A stretch of 64,000 nt of DNA from Achromobacter xylosoxidans (GTDB taxonomy: Bacteria; Pseudomonadota; Gammaproteobacteria; Burkholderiales; Burkholderiaceae_B): positions 930,001 through 994,000 of the forward strand of contig NZ_CP061008.1 of NCBI RefSeq assembly GCF_014490035.1, in the 5' to 3' direction. Positions within the stretch are counted from its first letter, which is position 1. Every line of letters starts with the position of its first letter. The position numbers and the translations under genes were made by a program. Shown here piece by piece: positions 1 to 8,814 of this stretch. The notes beneath the pieces were generated by a model that made no database searches, was not told the DNA's origin, and saw only the letters and a program-made list of their open reading frames with translations.

Positions 1-180
1 GTCGGGCAGCGGCGCCTTCAGCACTACCAGCGGGCAGGGGCGGCGCGAGTATCTGTCGTAGACGTCGGCCAGGTCGTGGCAGCGGCGCACGTTGAAACCC
101 AGGTGCGAGAGGGCTTCGATGAGTCCCGCATGCCGCGCGTCGTCGTGACCCAGAAATATGACATCCAGCGTGTTGTTCAT
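1..180 (-). CDS. Receiver-like regulator, N-terminal fragment (runs off window)
   Basis: The first 60 residues are visible; the gene continues past the left edge. The start (MNNTLDVIFLGHDD) looks like the first strand of a CheY-type receiver with an acidic group at residues 12-14, followed by a helix and a second strand, as in OmpR-type response regulators. The strand that normally ends in the phosphorylated Asp reads LVVLKAPLPD, with Lys55 where Asp is expected. A GGAAG ribosome site lies about 8 bases upstream of the ATG. If the alignment is right this is an atypical, non-phosphorylatable receiver. The output domain lies outside the window, so winged-helix DNA binding is only a guess. Confidence 0.65.
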   Translation of the reverse strand, partial: MNNTLDVIFLGHDDARHAGLIEALSHLGFNVRRCHDLADVYDRYSRRPCPLVVLKAPLPD

Positions 181-385
181 TGATGCTTCCAATGAGGAGA
201 CCGGCCTGGGCGGCTGTGCCTGATGCCTAGGCGTGGCGCTGCGTGTCATGCCCGTCTCCCTGTGCTGCGCGCCGAGGCGCGAGAGCGCCGGGCGGTGTTG
301 TTCGGATGGGCGCGAGGCCGGGGGGATTGCCCCTGGTTTCGTGCTTATGCCGATGGCCGCCCATGCTTCGATGCTGCTTGGAAGT

Positions 386-423
386 CACGCCCGTGTTTCA
401 TTTAAACACGGGCGTGTTTTTTT
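386..423 (+). terminator. Intrinsic terminator with no obvious upstream gene
   Basis: Perfect 13-base-pair stem (386-398 with 404-416), loop of five bases, then a run of seven T. The T-run is only on the plus strand, so it ends rightward transcription. The nearest annotated gene to the left is transcribed leftward, so the transcript it ends is unknown. Confidence 0.85.
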
Positions 424-437
424 GTGAAGATACGTTT

Positions 438-453
438 CTGTAGTTTCTGACAG
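438..453. promoter_or_regulatory. Possible LexA-type box
   Basis: The sequence fits CTGT-N8-ACAG, the core of the proteobacterial SOS box. The eight central bases are not the usual alternating AT, and no SOS gene starts nearby, so this may be chance. Confidence 0.2.
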
Positions 454-529
454 TAACAGAAAGCGTGGGGGCTGCGCCATGGAAACGCTTGAAATACTGT
501 TTGTTTTGGGACGCGGGTGTTAACGCATT

Positions 530-546
530 ATGTATCGCCGATACAT
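530..546. promoter_or_regulatory. Palindromic candidate operator
   Basis: Two 8-base inverted arms (ATGTATCG and CGATACAT) separated by a single base, about 300 bases before the XRE gene. Symmetry and AT flanks suit a dimeric repressor site; no regulator can be assigned from sequence alone. Confidence 0.3.
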
Positions 547-841
547 TATTTTCGATTTTGAATACGTGAAACGCCATAAACTCGCCAGGCTTTTGCCCCT
601 GCAGTGCGCCTGCAGGCCGAGGGGCGCCACCGCGCCGTGATACTGGTTGGCCTATGCAAGCCAATGATAGATATGGTCTTTTTGATGGCGCCTCGGCCTT
701 CTGCGAGGCGCTTGGAACCGGCTCGATGCGTGCGCAGGCGGCCGCAAGGCGCGATTTACGGATTAGCCCCGCAATTGGGGCGCAATCCGTTTATTTGGCG
801 CCAGTATTGAGATGTTTTAATCAAAAAATAAATTCTTATTA

Positions 842-1237
842 ATGTCTCAGGTTGATCGATTGGACACGTTTAGCCATCGTCTGCGCAACGCAAGAATGCT
901 TCAGGGATGGACTCAAAAGGACTTGGCGGTCGCAAGCAACCTGTCGCAAAGCGCTATCGGCAACTACGAGAGCGGGCAGCGCCGGCGGCCGTCCAGCGAC
1001 GCCCTCATCAAGCTGACCCGTGCGCTATGCGTCAATCCCATGTGGCTCAGCACCGGCGAAGGGCCGATGCTGAACCCGGAGCCGGGCGCCATCCAGGCGG
1101 GCGCGGAGCGTGTGGCGCTCCCTGCCGCCTGGCCGTTCGAATCCATCTCCTATGCCACCTATGCGCGCCTGAGTTCCCAGGAAAAGCGGCAGATCGAACA
1201 AGTGCTGGCCGCCTACATCAAGGCACGCGGCGAATAG
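842..1237 (+). CDS. XRE-family helix-turn-helix transcriptional regulator
   Basis: A 131-residue cytoplasmic DNA-binding protein. Residues about 12-70 form an HTH_3/Cro-C1 domain: LRNARMLQGWTQKDLA, then the recognition-helix segment LSQSAIGNYESGQRRRP, and the typical MWLSTGEG end seen in phage-like repressors. The tail (EKRQIEQVLAAYI) is a short helix, possibly for dimerisation. There is no clear Shine-Dalgarno site before the ATG; the upstream DNA is AT-rich. It stands alone, and its end overlaps the convergent acyltransferase gene by 20 bases. Targets are unknown; autoregulation is common in the family. The domain call is safe, the role is not. Confidence 0.85.
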   Translation: MSQVDRLDTFSHRLRNARMLQGWTQKDLAVASNLSQSAIGNYESGQRRRPSSDALIKLTRALCVNPMWLSTGEGPMLNPEPGAIQAGAERVALPAAWPFESISYATYARLSSQEKRQIEQVLAAYIKARGE

Positions 1238-2366
1238 ACCCGAGGGGCTGCGCGGGGGCGCCAGCGGGGCGCCGCCTGGCGTCGGACGCAGGCGCTGGAT
1301 CGCGGTCGTCGGTGCGCAGACGGCTGCGCAGGCGTTCGATGGGGTCCGCAATCACGCTGTTGAGCAGGGCCGAGAATGCGATGGTGCTCGTGATCACCAG
1401 GGCCATGAACAGCAGCGGCTGATCCAGATGCGCTTCTTCAAGCAGCCACTTGAAGAACATGATCACCAGCGAATGGCAGATGTAGATCGGGTAGCTCAAC
1501 TCGCCTATCGCCTTGTCGAGCCTGTGGCGCGACTGGAACAGGAAGGCCAGCGGCAGCAACGCCGCGAACAGCAGCACGGCCAGACCGTCGCGCACATTGT
1601 GGTTCATGGCGATCGAGAAATGCAGCACACAGTAGGCCGCCAGCACGGCCGTGCCGATTTCCGGCAGGCGCTTGATCCGCTGCGTCCAGGCCTTGTAGCG
1701 CGGCAACAGCACCTGATGCGACAGCGAACCGAGCAGGAACAGAGCGAGTTCCGTCGGGAAGAACCGATACGTCCAGGGATCGCTCAAGCCTATGCCCGTG
1801 GCGATCAGCACGCCGCGCAACGCCAGCGATGCGGCCAGCAATGCCAGCAGCCGGCGCGGCGAATGCAGGATGAAGGGAGCGACCAGATAGAAGCTCATCT
1901 CCACGCCCAGCGTCCATGCCTGCGGCACCAGCAGTCCTTCGTAAAGCGGAACTTCGCTGTGCGCGAAGCTGCCGGTGAACTTCAGCGCTGAATGTTCGAT
2001 GCCGAAGAACATCAGCCAGTCCTGGCCCATGATGAAAATGTTGGAGAGCACCAGGAACAGCTCGGCGCTGAAGGGCAGCGCGTCGTAGATGCGGAAGAAT
2101 GCGCCGCCGCTCATCACGTGCGCAGCCAGCGTCAGCGCCGCAACGGCAAGATAGATCGGGAACAGCCGCAGGAAGCGGTTTGCATAGAACTTGCCCACCG
2201 CGCCTTGATAGTGGTCGGTGGCGGTGAGTACATAGGAAATCAGGAAGCCTGAAATGACGTAGAACAGCTGTACCGCGAGACGGCCGCCCACCAGATGATC
2301 GGTGGCGCCTGCGCCCAGATGGTCCAGCACCACCGACAATGCCAACAAGGTTCTCAAAAAGCCCAT
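1218..2366 (-). CDS. Acyltransferase family 3 membrane protein (OafA/YrhL type)
   Basis: A 382-residue polytopic inner-membrane protein with roughly ten hydrophobic segments. Family marks visible are the N-terminal LRTLLALSVVLDHLG with the conserved His16, the segment YANRFLRLFPIY, and a late YPIYICHSLVI helix. Members move acetyl or other acyl groups onto exported glycans, O-antigen, peptidoglycan or lipids, taking acyl-CoA from the cytoplasm. Start chosen at the ATG preceded by GGGGAG about 9 bases away; the open frame extends far further upstream without a family match. It is separated from the glycan locus at 51-63 kb, so its acceptor is unknown. Confidence 0.85.
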   Translation of the reverse strand: MGFLRTLLALSVVLDHLGAGATDHLVGGRLAVQLFYVISGFLISYVLTATDHYQGAVGKFYANRFLRLFPIYLAVAALTLAAHVMSGGAFFRIYDALPFSAELFLVLSNIFIMGQDWLMFFGIEHSALKFTGSFAHSEVPLYEGLLVPQAWTLGVEMSFYLVAPFILHSPRRLLALLAASLALRGVLIATGIGLSDPWTYRFFPTELALFLLGSLSHQVLLPRYKAWTQRIKRLPEIGTAVLAAYCVLHFSIAMNHNVRDGLAVLLFAALLPLAFLFQSRHRLDKAIGELSYPIYICHSLVIMFFKWLLEEAHLDQPLLFMALVITSTIAFSALLNSVIADPIERLRSRLRTDDRDPAPASDARRRPAGAPAQPLGSIRRVP

Positions 2367-2670
2367 CGCCGTGTCTCCCCGGATTGATCTTATTCTTGGC
2401 CCCCGTGAGGAGCCGGACACCTGCGCCTGCGGTCGTTGCGATCGGCTTCCGCGCTTGCATGCCGGCCTGGCACGGATGGCGATCTGTACTGATTCTGCGC
2501 GTCGATGTGCGCCGCCGCCATGGGGCGTTCGATGCAGCAAGGCCATGCAATTGGAGCGTGGTCCCGCAACGCCGTGCTGCTTTTGGATACCGCTTATGGG
2601 CTGAGAACACGCATGCGGGACCACAAGGCCGGTTACAGTCGAGGGATGTGTAATTGATGGAGTCCCGTAC
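2367..2670. other. Divergent intergenic region
   Basis: 304 bases between the acyltransferase and the first META lipoprotein. It should hold both promoters, but no convincing -35/-10 pair stands out. Short frames here lack ribosome sites. Confidence 0.4.
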
Positions 2671-3201
2671 ATGTCCAAGCTCTTGTCCACGCGCTGCCGC
2701 CTGATTGCCCCGGCTCTGCTGGCCGCAGCCCTGGCGGGTTGCGCCGGATCGACTGGCGGCGCGCGCCCGCAAGGCGCGGCTGCGGCCAACGCCGCCAGCA
2801 GCGCGGATTCGCTGGCCCAGACCAGTTGGGAACTGGTGCGTTGGACCCAGGCGGGCGGCGCGCTGCGCGACATTCCCCATGGCGACAACGGCGAACCCGT
2901 GCGCCTGACGTTCCTGGCGCAAGGCAAGCAGTACCGCGTCAATGGCTTTTCCGGCTGCAATCGCTACATGGGCACCTACAAGCTCGAAGGCGGCAAGCTC
3001 TACATCGACGCCCCAGCCGCCACGCGCATGGCCTGCCCCGCGCCGGAACGCGCCCGTCTCGAGGCGGACTATCTGCGCGGCCTGGCGTCCATCGACACGT
3101 TCACGCTGGACAACGGCGGCGCGCCGCGGCACCTGACCTTCAATCTGCGCGGCGGCGACGTGCTGGAGTTCGCGCGGCGCCAGGATCCGCCCACCCCCTG
3201 A
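2671..3201 (+). CDS. META-domain (HslJ-like) lipoprotein
   Basis: A 176-residue protein with a lipoprotein signal: hydrophobic N-terminus and a lipobox LAGC with lipidated Cys24. Residues about 50-175 form a META/HslJ domain, including TSWELVRW, NGFSGCNRY and the late TRMACP segment. The domain is found in stress-related outer-membrane lipoproteins such as E. coli HslJ, linked to novobiocin resistance; its molecular role is unsettled. GGAG lies 8 bases before the ATG. The next gene encodes a clear paralogue, which points to tandem duplication. Confidence 0.85.
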   Translation: MSKLLSTRCRLIAPALLAAALAGCAGSTGGARPQGAAAANAASSADSLAQTSWELVRWTQAGGALRDIPHGDNGEPVRLTFLAQGKQYRVNGFSGCNRYMGTYKLEGGKLYIDAPAATRMACPAPERARLEADYLRGLASIDTFTLDNGGAPRHLTFNLRGGDVLEFARRQDPPTP

Positions 3202-3333
3202 CGCGGCCGGCGGGGCGCGCATCAAAGAGTGTTAAGCCGTGAATAACGGTGCCGGGGCAAGCCTACAATGGCGTGGTCCGGCCCGCCTCCTTGCGCGGGC
3301 GCTGCATTCCTCGCTTTTCCCCGGGAGATTCTC

Positions 3334-4131
3334 ATGCCCTTTTCCGCGTCTTTGCGCTGGCTGGCGCCTTGCCTGTTGTCCATCGGCCTGGCCGCCTGCT
3401 CCGCGCCGCCTCAGCGCGCCGCGGATGGCCAGGATCCGCGCTTCCAGCCCGCTTCCGCATCCGACATGCTGGCGCAGACCAGTTGGGACCTGGCGCGCTG
3501 GACCTTGCCGGGCGGCGGCTTGCGGCAGATTCCGCATCCGTCCTCCAATTCGCGTCCGCTTACGGCGAGCTTCATCCATGACCAGGGCTCGCCGCGCATC
3601 TCCGGTTTCTCCGGCTGCAACCAGTACAACGGTTCCTACACCGTCGCCAACGGCTTGCTGATCGTGCAGGGACGTCCGGTGTCGACCAGGATGGCCTGCG
3701 CGCCGCAGAACATGAAGCTGGAGCAGGATTTCCTGGCCGCGCTCACCAGCATCACCGCCTCGTCGGTGGACAACGCCAACAATCCGCAGCGCATGACCTG
3801 GGTGCTCAGCTCGGGCGACCGGCTGGACTTCGGGCGTCGCACCGACCCCATCGCGGGCGGCCAGCAGGGGCCGACCAAGCTGGTCTACGTGAACTCGGAG
3901 CGCGTGCCTTGCACCGCCGGCGCGGGCCGCGCCATGTGCTACCAGGTGCGCGACAGCGCCGGGCAGCCCTGGCAGCTCTGGTACGGCGAAATCACGGGCT
4001 TCAACTTCCAGCCTGGCGTGCGCTACCGCCTGCGCGTGGTCGAGGTCCGCAACCCGAATCCGCCGGCCGATGCGTCGACGGTGCAATGGGTGCTGGACGC
4101 GGTAGTCGAGCAGGAAATCGTCAATCGTTGA
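3334..4131 (+). CDS. META-domain plus DUF4377-like lipoprotein
   Basis: A 265-residue lipoprotein with lipobox LAAC and Cys22. Residues about 45-170 are a META domain closely similar to the preceding gene ([31 protein letters not shown]). The C-terminal 90 residues ([13 protein letters not shown] onwards, with a second Cys in AMCYQVR) resemble DUF4377, a small domain often fused to META. It probably sits in the periplasm-facing leaflet of the outer membrane. I chose the ATG after GGGAG rather than an upstream in-frame start, because only this one gives a signal peptide. Function is unknown. Confidence 0.85.
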   Translation: MPFSASLRWLAPCLLSIGLAACSAPPQRAADGQDPRFQPASASDMLAQTSWDLARWTLPGGGLRQIPHPSSNSRPLTASFIHDQGSPRISGFSGCNQYNGSYTVANGLLIVQGRPVSTRMACAPQNMKLEQDFLAALTSITASSVDNANNPQRMTWVLSSGDRLDFGRRTDPIAGGQQGPTKLVYVNSERVPCTAGAGRAMCYQVRDSAGQPWQLWYGEITGFNFQPGVRYRLRVVEVRNPNPPADASTVQWVLDAVVEQEIVNR

Positions 4132-4216
4132 GCGGGATCAAGCGGGGCGGCGGGTGGTAAAAACCGCCCAGCGTTTACTATTACGCCTTTCGTCGCCCGC
4201 TTTTTTCCGCTTTTCC

Positions 4217-4954
4217 ATGACTTCCGTCGTCAATATCGCCGCTTACAAATTCGTTTCGCTGGATGCCCTGCCCGAGTTGCGCGCCCGCCTTCTGGACGAG
4301 GCCGGCCAGGCCGCGCTCAAGGGCACCATCCTGTTGGCCGAAGAGGGCATCAACCTGTTCCTGGCGGGGTCGGCGGATGGCATAGACGCGTTTCTGCGCA
4401 CGCTGCGCGCCGATCCGCGCTTCGCCGACCTGGAAGTCAAGTTCAGCCATAGCGCGGCAGTGCCGTTCCGCAAGCTGCTGGTGAAGATCAAGCGCGAGAT
4501 CATCCGCATGGATCATCCGGCGATCCGCCCGGAAGCGGGCCGCGCGCCCGGCGTCGATGCGAAGACGCTGGCGCGTTGGCTGGAGGCCGGCGTGGACGAC
4601 GCCGGACGGCCCGTGGTCATGCTGGACACGCGCAACGCTTTCGAGGTCGACGAGGGCACCTTCACGAACGCCATCGACTGGCGCATCGAACGCTTCACCC
4701 AGTTTCCCGCTGCGGTACAGGCGCACCGCGCCGAGCTGGAAGGCAAGACAGTGGTCAGCTTCTGCACCGGCGGCATCCGCTGCGAAAAGGCCGCGATCTA
4801 CATGAACGAGGCCGGCATCGAACACGTCTACCAGCTCGACGGCGGCATCCTCAAGTACTTCGAGGAAACCGGCGGTCCCGGCTATGACGGCAAATGCTTC
4901 GTCTTCGATGAGCGCATTTCGCTGGATCCGGCGCTGGCGCCCAGCAAGGCCTGA
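4217..4954 (+). CDS. trhO: tRNA uridine(34) hydroxylase, rhodanese-domain (TrhO/YceA)
   Basis: A 245-residue cytoplasmic enzyme of the TrhO family, which hydroxylates U34 of certain tRNAs as the first, oxygen-dependent step to 5-(carboxy)methoxyuridine. The N-terminal domain (about 1-95) is the acylphosphatase-like part ending in the [13 protein letters not shown] segment. The rhodanese domain follows, with the active loop [10 protein letters not shown] and catalytic Cys183. The ATG giving [12 protein letters not shown] was chosen because this is the family's usual beginning; the frame is open further upstream. No strong ribosome site is seen. A bidirectional terminator separates it from metG. 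Confidence 0.92.
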   Translation: MTSVVNIAAYKFVSLDALPELRARLLDEAGQAALKGTILLAEEGINLFLAGSADGIDAFLRTLRADPRFADLEVKFSHSAAVPFRKLLVKIKREIIRMDHPAIRPEAGRAPGVDAKTLARWLEAGVDDAGRPVVMLDTRNAFEVDEGTFTNAIDWRIERFTQFPAAVQAHRAELEGKTVVSFCTGGIRCEKAAIYMNEAGIEHVYQLDGGILKYFEETGGPGYDGKCFVFDERISLDPALAPSKA

Positions 4955-4972
4955 TGTACCGCGCTTAGTGAC

Positions 4973-5006
4973 AAAAAGCCCGCCGATTTGAACCGGCGGG
5001 CTTTTT
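4973..5006. terminator. Bidirectional intrinsic terminator between trhO and metG
   Basis: Perfect 13-base-pair stem (4973-4985 with 4994-5006) whose ends are A5 and T5 runs, so it can end transcription from both convergent genes. Confidence 0.9.
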
Positions 5007-5026
5007 GCATTCAGCGGGGCGCGGGA

Positions 5027-7093
5027 TCAGCGCACGCGCATGCCGGGCTTGGCGCCGGGGAACGGTTCCAGCACGTAGATGCCGGCGTCCACGGACTCAT
5101 CCGCATGGCTGGCGGCCAGCACCATGCCTTCGGATACGCCGAACTTCATCTTGCGCGGGGCCAGGTTGGCCACCAGGACGGTCAGCTTGCCGATCAGGTC
5201 TTCCGGCTTGTAGGCGGACTTGATGCCCGAGAACACGTTGCGGTGGCGGCCTTCGCCCGCGTCCAGCGTCAGGCGCAGCAGCTTGGTCGAGCCTTCCACG
5301 TGTTCGCAATTGACGATCTGCGCGATGCGCAGGTCGACGCGCGCGAAGTCGTCGATGGAGATGGTCTCGGCGATGGGCTCGCCGCCAGGCACCACCACGG
5401 GGGCGGCAGGCGGCTCGAACAGGTCTTCCAGCATCTGCGGTTCGACGCGCTGCATCAGGTGCTTGAAGGGCGCCACGCGCTGCGGCAGCACGGCGGCATC
5501 GGCCCAGGTGAAGGGCGCCTGCGCGCCGAACAATTCCAGGGCCACGCGTTCGGCCAGTTCGGGCAAGACCGGGGCCAGCATCACGGACAGCGCCTTGAAG
5601 CCCGCCAGCGAGCGCGAGCAGATGTCCTGCAGGGCGGCCTTCTGCGCGTCATCGGCGGTGGCGATGCCCTTGGCCAGCACCCAGGGCTGGGCCGTGTCGA
5701 ACGCCTGGTTGATGCGATCGGCGTAGGCCATGATTTCGCGGATGGCGCGGTTGTATTCGCGCGCCTCGAACGCGGCGCGGATGGACTCCGCCTGTTCGGC
5801 GTACTCCGCGGCCAGCGCCGAGGTGTCGCCCGAATAGCCGAGGACTCCATCGAAATGCTTGGTGATGAAGCTGGCGGCGCGGCTGGCGATGTTGACGTAC
5901 TTGCCGATCAGGTCGCTGTTGACGCGGGCGATGAAGTCCTCGGGGTTGAAGTCCATGTCTTCGACCCGGGCGTTCAGCTTGGCGGCGATGTAGTAGCGCA
6001 TCCATTCGGCGTTCATGCCGAGTTCCAGGTAGCGCAGCGGCGAAATGCCGGTGCCGCGGCTTTTGGACATCTTTTCGCCGCTGACAGTGATGAAGCCGTG
6101 CACGTTCACGGCGTCAGGCGTCTTGCGCCCGGCGAACTTCAGCATCGCGGGCCAGAACAGCGCGTGGAAATACACGATGTCCTTGCCGATGAAGTGGACC
6201 TGTTCGGTGGGGCCGGCAGGATCGAGCAGCGCGTCGAAGTCCATGCCCTTGACCGCGCAATACGACTTCAGCGAGGCCAGGTAGCCCACGGGCGCATCCA
6301 GCCAGACGTAGAAGTACTTGCCCGGCGCGTCCGGGATCTCGATGCCGAAGTAGGGCGCGTCGCGGGAAATGTCCCAGTCGCCCAGCTTGGCCTCGCCATC
6401 GTCCGAGCCCAGCCATTCGCGCGTCTTGGCCAGCATTTCAGGCTGCAGGTGCTTGCCGCCGGCGGCGTTGGAGCCGGTGGTCCATTGCTGCAGGAATTCC
6501 ACGCAGCGAGGATCGGACAGCTTGAAGAAGAAGTGGTCCGAGGACTTCAGCACCGGCGTGGCGCCGGTCAGGGCCGAGTACGGGTTGATCAGCTCGGTGG
6601 GCGCGTAGACCGCGCCGCAGACCTCGCAGGAGTCACCGTACTGGTCCTTGGCGTGGCACTTGGGGCATTCGCCCTTGATGTAGCGGTCGGCCAGGAACAT
6701 GCCCTTGACCGGATCGTAGAACTGCTCGATGGAGCGGGTTTCGATCAGGTCCTGGGCCTTGAGCGCGCGGTAGATGTCCTGCGACAGCGCGACGTTCTCG
6801 GCCGAATCGGTCGAGTGCCAGTGGTCGAAGCGGATGTGGAAGCCGTTCAGGTACTGCGGGCGCTCGGCGGCGTAGCGCGCCACCAGGGCCTGCGGCGTGA
6901 TGCCTTCCTTTTCCGCCTTCAGCATGATCGGCGCGCCGTGCGCGTCGTCCGCACCCACGAAGTGCACCGTGTGGCCCGCCATTCGCATCGAACGAACCCA
7001 GATATCGGCCTGGATGTACTCCATGATGTGGCCGATGTGGAAAGATCCGTTGGCGTAGGGCAGCGCTGTGGTGACAAAAAGGGTGCGAGACAT
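5027..7093 (-). CDS. metG: Methionyl-tRNA synthetase
   Basis: A 688-residue class I aminoacyl-tRNA synthetase that charges tRNA-Met and initiator tRNA. The HIGH motif is at residues 19-22 and KMSKS at 341-345. A zinc knuckle with [18 protein letters not shown] lies in the connective domain near residue 145. The anticodon-binding helical domain follows, and about residues 585-688 form the C-terminal Trbp111-like tRNA-binding/dimerisation domain ([20 protein letters not shown]). Length matches the long, dimeric E. coli type. The start agrees with the family ([16 protein letters not shown]). It is preceded, 250 bases upstream, by a small membrane protein on the same strand. Confidence 0.98.
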   Translation of the reverse strand: MSRTLFVTTALPYANGSFHIGHIMEYIQADIWVRSMRMAGHTVHFVGADDAHGAPIMLKAEKEGITPQALVARYAAERPQYLNGFHIRFDHWHSTDSAENVALSQDIYRALKAQDLIETRSIEQFYDPVKGMFLADRYIKGECPKCHAKDQYGDSCEVCGAVYAPTELINPYSALTGATPVLKSSDHFFFKLSDPRCVEFLQQWTTGSNAAGGKHLQPEMLAKTREWLGSDDGEAKLGDWDISRDAPYFGIEIPDAPGKYFYVWLDAPVGYLASLKSYCAVKGMDFDALLDPAGPTEQVHFIGKDIVYFHALFWPAMLKFAGRKTPDAVNVHGFITVSGEKMSKSRGTGISPLRYLELGMNAEWMRYYIAAKLNARVEDMDFNPEDFIARVNSDLIGKYVNIASRAASFITKHFDGVLGYSGDTSALAAEYAEQAESIRAAFEAREYNRAIREIMAYADRINQAFDTAQPWVLAKGIATADDAQKAALQDICSRSLAGFKALSVMLAPVLPELAERVALELFGAQAPFTWADAAVLPQRVAPFKHLMQRVEPQMLEDLFEPPAAPVVVPGGEPIAETISIDDFARVDLRIAQIVNCEHVEGSTKLLRLTLDAGEGRHRNVFSGIKSAYKPEDLIGKLTVLVANLAPRKMKFGVSEGMVLAASHADESVDAGIYVLEPFPGAKPGMRVR

Positions 7094-7345
7094 GGTTGTC
7101 TTTGGAGGTTGAGGGAAAAAAGGGGTAGGCCGGCCATTTTAGGGCAACCGCGCAGACTTGCCGGACAGCGGCCCATCAATGGCTCAACCCGCCCTTCGCG
7201 GCAGGCGAATCAGGCGGGTTGCGAAAGAATGCGGGAATGGGCGCCGATACAGGGGGGCCGGCCGTCCGGCAATTCCGCCGTGCGGACGCACAAACCCATG
7301 GCCCGCTTGCGCCGCGCGCGGCGCAAGCATGCGGGAAAGCCGCCG

Positions 7346-7621
7346 TCAGCGGATTTCGCGGGCTTCGACGTCGATCACGTCGCCGCGCGGCTGCGTGGCG
7401 AAGGGGGCGGTGGCGGACTGGAACGGTCCTGGGCGGGCGCCTTGGCGCTGGCTCCAATAGGCGCGCACGCCGAAAGGTTTGCCGCGCACCTTGGCGACCA
7501 CGTACAGGATCGCCACGGCGATCGCCGTGGAAAGCATGAACACCAGCGCCATCGCCATGCCGATCAAGGCCAGGGCGGCGAATAGGACGGCACGAAAGAA
7601 GCGGATAAGTGTGTTGGTCAT
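7346..7621 (-). CDS. Small membrane protein of unknown function
   Basis: A 91-residue protein with one long or two short hydrophobic segments in the first half (LFAALALIGMAMALVFML, then AIAVAILYVVAKV). A polar tail follows, rich in Arg, Gln and Pro, and ends in VIDVEAREIR. It is probably an inner-membrane protein with a cytoplasmic tail. The ATG start was preferred over an in-frame TTG five codons upstream. Codon use is like its neighbours, supporting a real gene. It lies upstream of metG on the same strand, with divergent apbC on the other side. I do not recognise a family. Confidence 0.6.
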   Translation of the reverse strand: MTNTLIRFFRAVLFAALALIGMAMALVFMLSTAIAVAILYVVAKVRGKPFGVRAYWSQRQGARPGPFQSATAPFATQPRGDVIDVEAREIR

Positions 7622-7722
7622 GAAGATCGGATGCAAAACGCAGGGAAAGGTTCCCGGGTATCCGCTATCCTTTAGGGGATGGCGGGCCGCAGAAGCCGCG
7701 CTGCCTACGGAACCATAGTGAC

Positions 7723-8811
7723 ATGAGTATAACGATAGAACAAATTCGCGCCGCGCTGCGCGCCGCGCAGGACCCGAATACCGGTATGGATTTGGGTGTT
7801 TCTGTAAAAGATCGTGACATCAAGCTGGAAGGCGGACGGGTTTCGCTGGCGCTGGAGCTGGGGTATCCCGCCGACGCCGCGCGCGCCCAGGTCCGCGACA
7901 TCGCCGTGGCGGCGCTGGCCGCGGCCGGCGTGGCCGATGCCCAGGTCGAGGTGAGCTGGAAGGTCGCCGCCCATGCGGTGCAGAAAGGCCTGAAGCCCTT
8001 GCCCAATGTGCGCAACATTATTGCAGTGGCATCTGGCAAGGGCGGCGTGGGCAAGAGCACCACGGCCGTGAACCTGGCCCTGGCCCTGGCGGCGGAAGGC
8101 GCCAAGGTGGGCGTGCTGGACGCCGACATCTACGGCCCCAGCGTGCCGACCATGCTGGGTATCTCGGGCCGTCCCGAAAGCCTGGACAACAAGAGCATGG
8201 AGCCGCTCACGGGCCACGGCCTGCAGGCAAACTCCATCGGCTTCCTGATCGACGCCGACTCGCCCGCCATCTGGCGCGGCCCGATGGTGACGCAGGCGCT
8301 GGAGCAACTGCTGCGCCAGACCAATTGGCGCGACCTCGATTACCTGATCGTCGACATGCCTCCCGGCACGGGCGACGTGGCGCTGACCCTGGCGCAGAAG
8401 GTGCCGGTAGTGGGCGCCGTCATTGTCACCACGCCGCAGGACGTGGCGCTGCTGGACGCGCGCAAGGGCTTGCGCATGTTCCAGAAGGTTGAGGTGCCGA
8501 TCCTGGGCGTGGTCGAGAACATGGCCATCCACATCTGCTCGCAATGCGGCCATGCCGAGCATATCTTCGGCGAGGGCGGCGGCCAGCGCATGGCCGAGCA
8601 ATACCAAACGCCCTGGCTGGGCAGCCTGCCGCTGACCCTGGCGATCCGCGAGCAGACCGATGCTGGCTCGCCGACCGTGGTGTCGGATCCGGGCAGCGAA
8701 GCCGCGGCGCTGTACCGCGGCATTGCCCGTAAGCTGGCGGCTGGCGTGGCGGCGCTTCCCCGCGACATGGCTGGGAAATTCCCGTCCATCGTCGTGCAGC
8801 AACCGACCTGA
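7723..8811 (+). CDS. apbC: Iron-sulfur cluster carrier ATPase ApbC/Mrp
   Basis: A 362-residue P-loop NTPase of the Mrp/NBP35 family that binds and transfers Fe-S clusters in the cytoplasm. Residues 1-75 are a MIP18/DUF59 domain. The deviant Walker A GKGGVGKST is at 105-113, followed by the Mrp signature around DADIYGPSVP and the VDMPPGTGD segment. A CSQCG pair near residue 270 is the likely cluster-binding site. It lies three bases before tamA, so apbC, tamA and tamB are probably co-transcribed. Confidence 0.95.
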   Translation: MSITIEQIRAALRAAQDPNTGMDLGVSVKDRDIKLEGGRVSLALELGYPADAARAQVRDIAVAALAAAGVADAQVEVSWKVAAHAVQKGLKPLPNVRNIIAVASGKGGVGKSTTAVNLALALAAEGAKVGVLDADIYGPSVPTMLGISGRPESLDNKSMEPLTGHGLQANSIGFLIDADSPAIWRGPMVTQALEQLLRQTNWRDLDYLIVDMPPGTGDVALTLAQKVPVVGAVIVTTPQDVALLDARKGLRMFQKVEVPILGVVENMAIHICSQCGHAEHIFGEGGGQRMAEQYQTPWLGSLPLTLAIREQTDAGSPTVVSDPGSEAAALYRGIARKLAAGVAALPRDMAGKFPSIVVQQPT

Positions 8812-8814
8812 CGC

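Larger units (their letters stand above)
181..841. other. Non-coding stretch of 661 bases between divergent genes
   Basis: No open frame here has a convincing ribosome site or recognisable product; the short frames on both strands overlap one another and look like GC-driven noise. The stretch holds an intrinsic terminator at 386-423, a CTGT-N8-ACAG box at 438-453 and an 8-base-arm palindrome at 530-546. The last 60 bases before the XRE gene are AT-rich and probably contain its promoter. Confidence 0.6.

Noticed and set aside
398..664. Minus-strand 88-codon frame in the first intergenic region
   Set aside because: It runs into the terminator stem and has no ribosome site or homologue that I recognise.
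4988..7585. 865-codon open frame on the plus strand
   Set aside because: It lies antisense to metG, which has all synthetase motifs; long antisense frames are expected in GC-rich DNA.
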